Positions 59,926 to 64,000 of a DNA stretch of 64,000 nucleotides are shown piece after piece (within the stretch, counting starts at the first letter, position 1; the number at the start of each line of letters is the position of its first letter). Made by a program: the position numbers and the translations under genes. The notes under the pieces were generated by a model. It saw nothing but the letters and a program-made list of their open reading frames with translations, was not told the origin of the DNA and did no database searches. The DNA lies in the NCBI GenBank assembly GCA_958496175.1, contig OY292276.1, positions 25,934,001 to 25,998,000 of the forward strand, written 5' to 3'. The stretch comes from Sisyra terminalis (lineage: Eukaryota > Arthropoda > Insecta > Neuroptera > Sisyridae).

Positions 59926-62748
59926 TTTTTGGTTTCACTAATCATAAATTAAAAAAGTAGACTTACATTTTAATTTTTTGCGACAAAAGTAATTTAATTA
60001 AATGAATAACGAATATGTTAGGTTTCTGTTTGGTATTTTGGCAATGTCTCATCTATAAATTATGTAAAGGCAAACTTTAATGCAATTACTTAAAAGTGTA
60101 GTATGTTATAAGCACAATTTAATCCAATAATTTGCTAAGGCTATTTTTTTATCAAATTCTTTGAAATTAAAAATTTATTACAAGATATTATACCAAATGT
60201 TATCTTATTTTTTTTTTCTGTCGTGTTTCAACGATTGTAGAGTTCATTACTCAAAGAACGAACAAAAAACTCACTAGAATCAAATTAAGTATAGCTCAAA
60301 TAATTATTCATGAAACTCTAAGTTCATTTTGGGGACGTGCAATTAAATTAATTTTTTGAGTCTTTTTATTATCGCAAAAGAAATATCAAATTGGGGGAAA
60401 AAAAATAAATATTAAACTGCCAAATGCATGATTTTGAACTTCACAAATAAATAACAAAAGTTATCACAGAAATAGGAACAAGTTTCGTAACATAATCAAT
60501 CAATTTAAATTTGCGACGGTTCGTTAGATATTACTGACTTCATCGGGCAAAGCTTGAACGGGATTGTTGTGAAAGTTTCGTCTAATGAAGCCAAATTTTT
60601 AATAAAATGGATTCTAATTATTGTTATAATTCTCGCTATTCAGAATTGATCAAATAAGCTTTAAAATTGCATAATTTGTACAAAACGTCACTTTAAAAGA
60701 CATTATTCATATCAAAAGATAAAAAAATGAAAATACCTACTAGATAAGGATTGAATTATTTATAGTTAAGTTTTCAATAAATAAACACTAAAAATGTATT
60801 TTTGACATTCATATGCAACTTATCTGTTTATAACTGTAAAGATAGTAACGAAAATTGTATTTGTGAATGTACAGAAATATCCATTGCAAAATAGAAATAC
60901 TCCAGCCACTTTACTCTAAACAGTTCTTTTTAGTGACAATATATCCTTGAAAGAAGGAAAATTTGTTAAAGAGCTTAATTGAAGTATTTTGAATAGACTG
61001 TAATATAAATAGTTATCTAGTTAGTATAATTTATTCTTATATTCACAGAAGAAATTTTTAGATTGTTAAGGATCTAAAATTCTGTGAATAAAAAAAATTA
61101 ATTAATTAAATTATTGGATTTAAGCGGTTTAAATTTATCTTAGAAATTCACTTATGAGAAAAATTGTATTACTGAGCCACCGGAGCCACCTTTAGGTGTA
61201 TTGTAATATAAAGTAGTGCACAATTTCGTGATGAGATGGCGGTCATTATAAGGAGTAATTTTTCCAGTATGAAATTTTATTTTATTTTTTCATTGATATA
61301 ACAAGAAATAATTAAAAAAAAAATTCTTAGTTAACAGTTTTTCTCGAGAATATCATAAAATTATGAGAATTTTTAAAAATTAAACAAAACATAAATCTCA
61401 ATCGCTTGTATATCATCGAAATTTCATAGGTACGTAGGGTAATTATGCAGGTACCTATATTAGTTCAGAATTGTAGGTTTGAAACTGATAAATTTAAATA
61501 ATTTTTCAGAGATAAGTTTTGTTTTTAAGAACAAGAAAAAAAAAGTTACAGGTAATAATCCACTTTGAACATCTATTCATATAAATTATAATTCTTTTTT
61601 TCAAAATGATATGGCTTCATTTAAGAATTAATACATTTAATTATGAAGTTGTATAAATAGTGTCCACCTTATAAGAAATAGAACTTATTTATTAGCTTAA
61701 TAGGCTTTTTTCTGGTAGTTTAATTCTTAAGATGAATATTTTAAGTACTCCTATTTTCCAAAAGCATTTTATCGTCGACTTAGAGTGTTATCCTGCTAAG
61801 TCCATTTTAAAAGTTTTTACAGGACAAGAAAAAAGTGAATGTAAGCTACATAAGTACAGATAGCAGGCTTTCGTTTCTTGCTATATTTAGAAAATTCTAT
61901 ATTTAAAGAGATTTATCAGTTTGCCACTAGATGGAATTTTGAACTCCTTTCGAAGGGGAACAAAAAAAGAAAAATAATTAAAAAAGACATAGCAGGTTAA
62001 CACTTTACACCGACATTATATTGTTTTTATAACTATAACAGTCTGTATTTTTAAAGAAAATTATTTCAAATGCAAAAAAAACTTTTATATAGTTTTATTT
62101 GCTAAAAGTCCTGACCAAAACAAACATAATTTAACAATTTCTTCTTCATTCATTATGTTTCTTATATGTTTTCTATACGAAAGTCATTACGTTTAGCTTT
62201 TTGAGGTGAAATCTTCTTTAGCATCGTTGTGACTTGAAATTTCAGAAAACGAAAAAGCGACAGTAAAAAGAGATAAACATATAAATCCATAAGATTTTAG
62301 GAATGAAAGAATGAAATAGAAAACATAACAGTATTTCTTATGTATGTGCACGCCTGCGTCTTACGCTGCTAGGGAATAATCGTGCTAACAACCGTGATGA
62401 ATTGTGTACTCTTTACATAAACATTTTATTGTTTTAATAAAAACATTTTTAAAGTATACCGAAAACGAATATACAATATTACAGTAATTTTCGAAAAAAA
62501 AGGAAACAAAACTAAAAAGACCGCAAAAAATTCATCAACGAAAATTCAATAAAAGACATCAGAGGTATCGCAAATTCTAAACAATATAAAATTCCATAAA
62601 TTTTAAGTGGAGATTTTAGTGTAAATATTGCATTATGATCTCTTTGATTGAGTTTCTGGGCACCAAATTTATTTTAAAAATGTGTAGCAATGTATCAACA
62701 ACAAGATCAAAGACAGTAATTGACGATATGTACCGTAATTATGAGTAC
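59926..62748. other. Intergenic AT-rich stretch between Ih and the aldo-keto reductase gene
   Basis: The two flanking genes diverge from this region. I see no gene or clear repeat in it. Confidence 0.5.
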
Positions 62749-62973
62749 TTTTCGAGCATCTAGCTGTGATTGGCTGTTGGCAGGAAGGCCTCGTCTATGT
62801 TTTCTGTATAGTTTTTCCCCTAATTTTCGACCACTGAGCTGTGATTGGCTGTAGGTGAGAACATCATATATATGTTTTCTGCTTGATTCTTATACTGATT
62901 TTCGATAACCCAGTTATAATTGGTTGAAGGTGGGAACACCCTTTCGACGATTTCTGCTTGGTTCTTCCACTCG
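62749..62973 (+). repeat. Three 75-bp tandem repeats with inverted CCAAT-like cores
   Basis: Units begin at TTTTCGA in 62749, 62824 and 62899, exactly 75 bp apart. Each contains GTGATTGGCTG (third unit: ATAATTGGTTG), i.e. an inverted CCAAT-like motif, and a TTTTCTGTATAG/TTTTCTGCTTGATTC/TTTCTGCTTGGTTC block. The equal unit length without indels suggests a fairly recent or constrained duplication. It lies about 1 kb upstream of the gene starting at 63941. Confidence 0.9.
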
Positions 62974-63940
62974 TTATAATTACTCGTAAGCCAAGGATAT
63001 ACCTATTGATCAAATCGAAACTTATGTATTTATTTCATACTTCATCTACCATAAGGTTCTCATATCATTTATCGAAAACGTAACCTCGGAGTCTGGAAAA
63101 ATTAATAATATATATCTGAATAAATTGTAAAATAATTTTTAAACCTAGTATTAATATTATCATAACTAAACACTATAATTATTCTAATCCTGAAATTTTA
63201 CATTCGTCTCATTATCTTGAGGCTCACATTTTCGAAGTTTTCACTTCTATCGCGTGTGAACTGCAGACAAGTGTTTTTTTTTTAAATAAAAGTATATAGT
63301 CACTTGGATTTTCTTTATTTAATCGATTGTTACTGATGAGTACATTAATTACTTTTTAACACAAAAAATATATTAAAACAATATATTTTTTATGTAAATA
63401 TGTATGTATTACATCCTGGTAATAAATAATAATAAATAAATAAAATAAATATTTCAATTATTTTAGTATTTTAATACTATTTAAAGTAAGATGTATATTA
63501 CGGCTATTACGATATTACATTAGTACCTACTATATTTTTACTGATTCAGTATTTTTGTGCTAGAATATTAACAATAAACTTATACTGAAGAAATGATAAA
63601 TAGTTTTAACACAGTTAAAAATTGCTTGAAATGTTAAATGGCTATTTTAATAGTATTCTTAAAAGTATTTTGCCTACTTGGTAGCGCTTGTAGCCATAAT
63701 TTCTTTTTTTGAAAAAATAAAAATCTATACTTTGCGAAAACAGAGCACTCTGGTGATTGATTTGAAGAACTTAATTTACGTCATTCAAATTTTGTTTTGA
63801 TTTTATATTGCACTTGACGATATTTCTTTCGTCATTTTCTCTGCGGATTTCAACGAGTAAATACCTTTTTTAATTATCATAAAAATTAACATTTTATTAT
63901 TGTCTTCAATCCATTATTTTACTTTATTACTTCATTAAAA
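62974..63940 (+). promoter_or_regulatory. Upstream region of the aldo-keto reductase gene
   Basis: AT-rich with no coding frame. A less AT-rich block at about 63808-63865 (ACTTGACGATATTTC, CTGCGGATTTCAACGAG) could be the start of the 5' UTR. The TSS is not identifiable from sequence alone. Confidence 0.35.
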
Positions 63941-64000
63941 ATGGTTGATGTTGTGCCTCGAATCAAATTCAATAACGGACAAGAATTTCCGATTTTCGGT
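63941..64000 (+). CDS. Aldo-keto reductase family protein, N-terminus (cut by window end)
   Basis: ATG at 63941 with AAAA before it opens a frame reading MVDVVPRIKFNNGQEFPIFG to the last base of the window. Aldo-keto reductases (the AKR1 type, such as aldose reductase-like proteins) begin with a short N-terminal hairpin of the pattern V-P-x-I-x-L-N-N-G-x-x-x-P-x-x-G-L-G-T-W. The 20 residues here match up to the Gly just before Leu-Gly-Thr-Trp. These are cytosolic, NADPH-dependent monomers with a TIM-barrel fold that reduce carbonyl compounds. The catalytic Asp-Tyr-Lys-His residues would lie beyond the window, so substrate and activity cannot be judged. The start is supported by the family's usual N-terminal length. 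Confidence 0.8.
   Translation, partial: MVDVVPRIKFNNGQEFPIFG

Overview
The window is AT-rich, intron-dominated animal DNA, most probably from an insect. Coding sequence is sparse. Long gene-free stretches are full of short inverted-repeat transposons, tRNA-derived SINEs and decayed LINE tails. The clearest gene is the 5' part of an Ih/HCN channel (hyperpolarisation-activated, cyclic-nucleotide-gated) on the minus strand. A beetle or a related AT-rich insect order would fit, but nothing read here fixes the order.

Layout. At the left edge (127-239, plus) there is what looks like the last coding exon of an unrecognised gene. From 240 to about 17.0 kb I see repeats only, including a well-delimited but dead Tc1/mariner-type transposon at 15035-15863. 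At 17028-17594 (minus) is a large Ih exon encoding glycine tracts followed by the conserved HCN domain just before S1. The matching start exon lies 41 kb away at 58767-58837 (minus). It has an upstream ORF and a CpG-bearing, GC-richer 5' flank to about 59.4 kb. Both junctions are phase 2, so the two exons join in frame. The 41-kb intron holds a second GC-rich island (about 45.03-45.56 kb) with a good splice donor. It is the best candidate for an alternative Ih promoter and first exon. No channel exons for S1-S6, the pore or the cyclic-nucleotide-binding domain were found; they should lie beyond the left edge.

At the right edge (63941-64000, plus) an aldo-keto reductase gene begins and is cut after 20 codons. 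About 1 kb upstream is a three-unit 75-bp tandem repeat, each unit carrying an inverted CCAAT-like core.

Repeat content. I see a tRNA-derived SINE family (best copy 49474-49637), a second tRNA-like repeat inside an ancient direct duplication of about 0.8 kb (22.8-23.6 and 24.4-25.2 kb), several MITE families (some nested), three local tandem dimers with periods near 344, 220 and 255 bp, and LINE C-terminal remnants. Two hairpin motifs resemble the ribozyme-like motif of Penelope-like elements. I found no operon, CRISPR array, bona fide tRNA or rRNA gene, and no clear new multi-gene system. The points most worth following are the Ih 5'-end architecture and the paired repeats.
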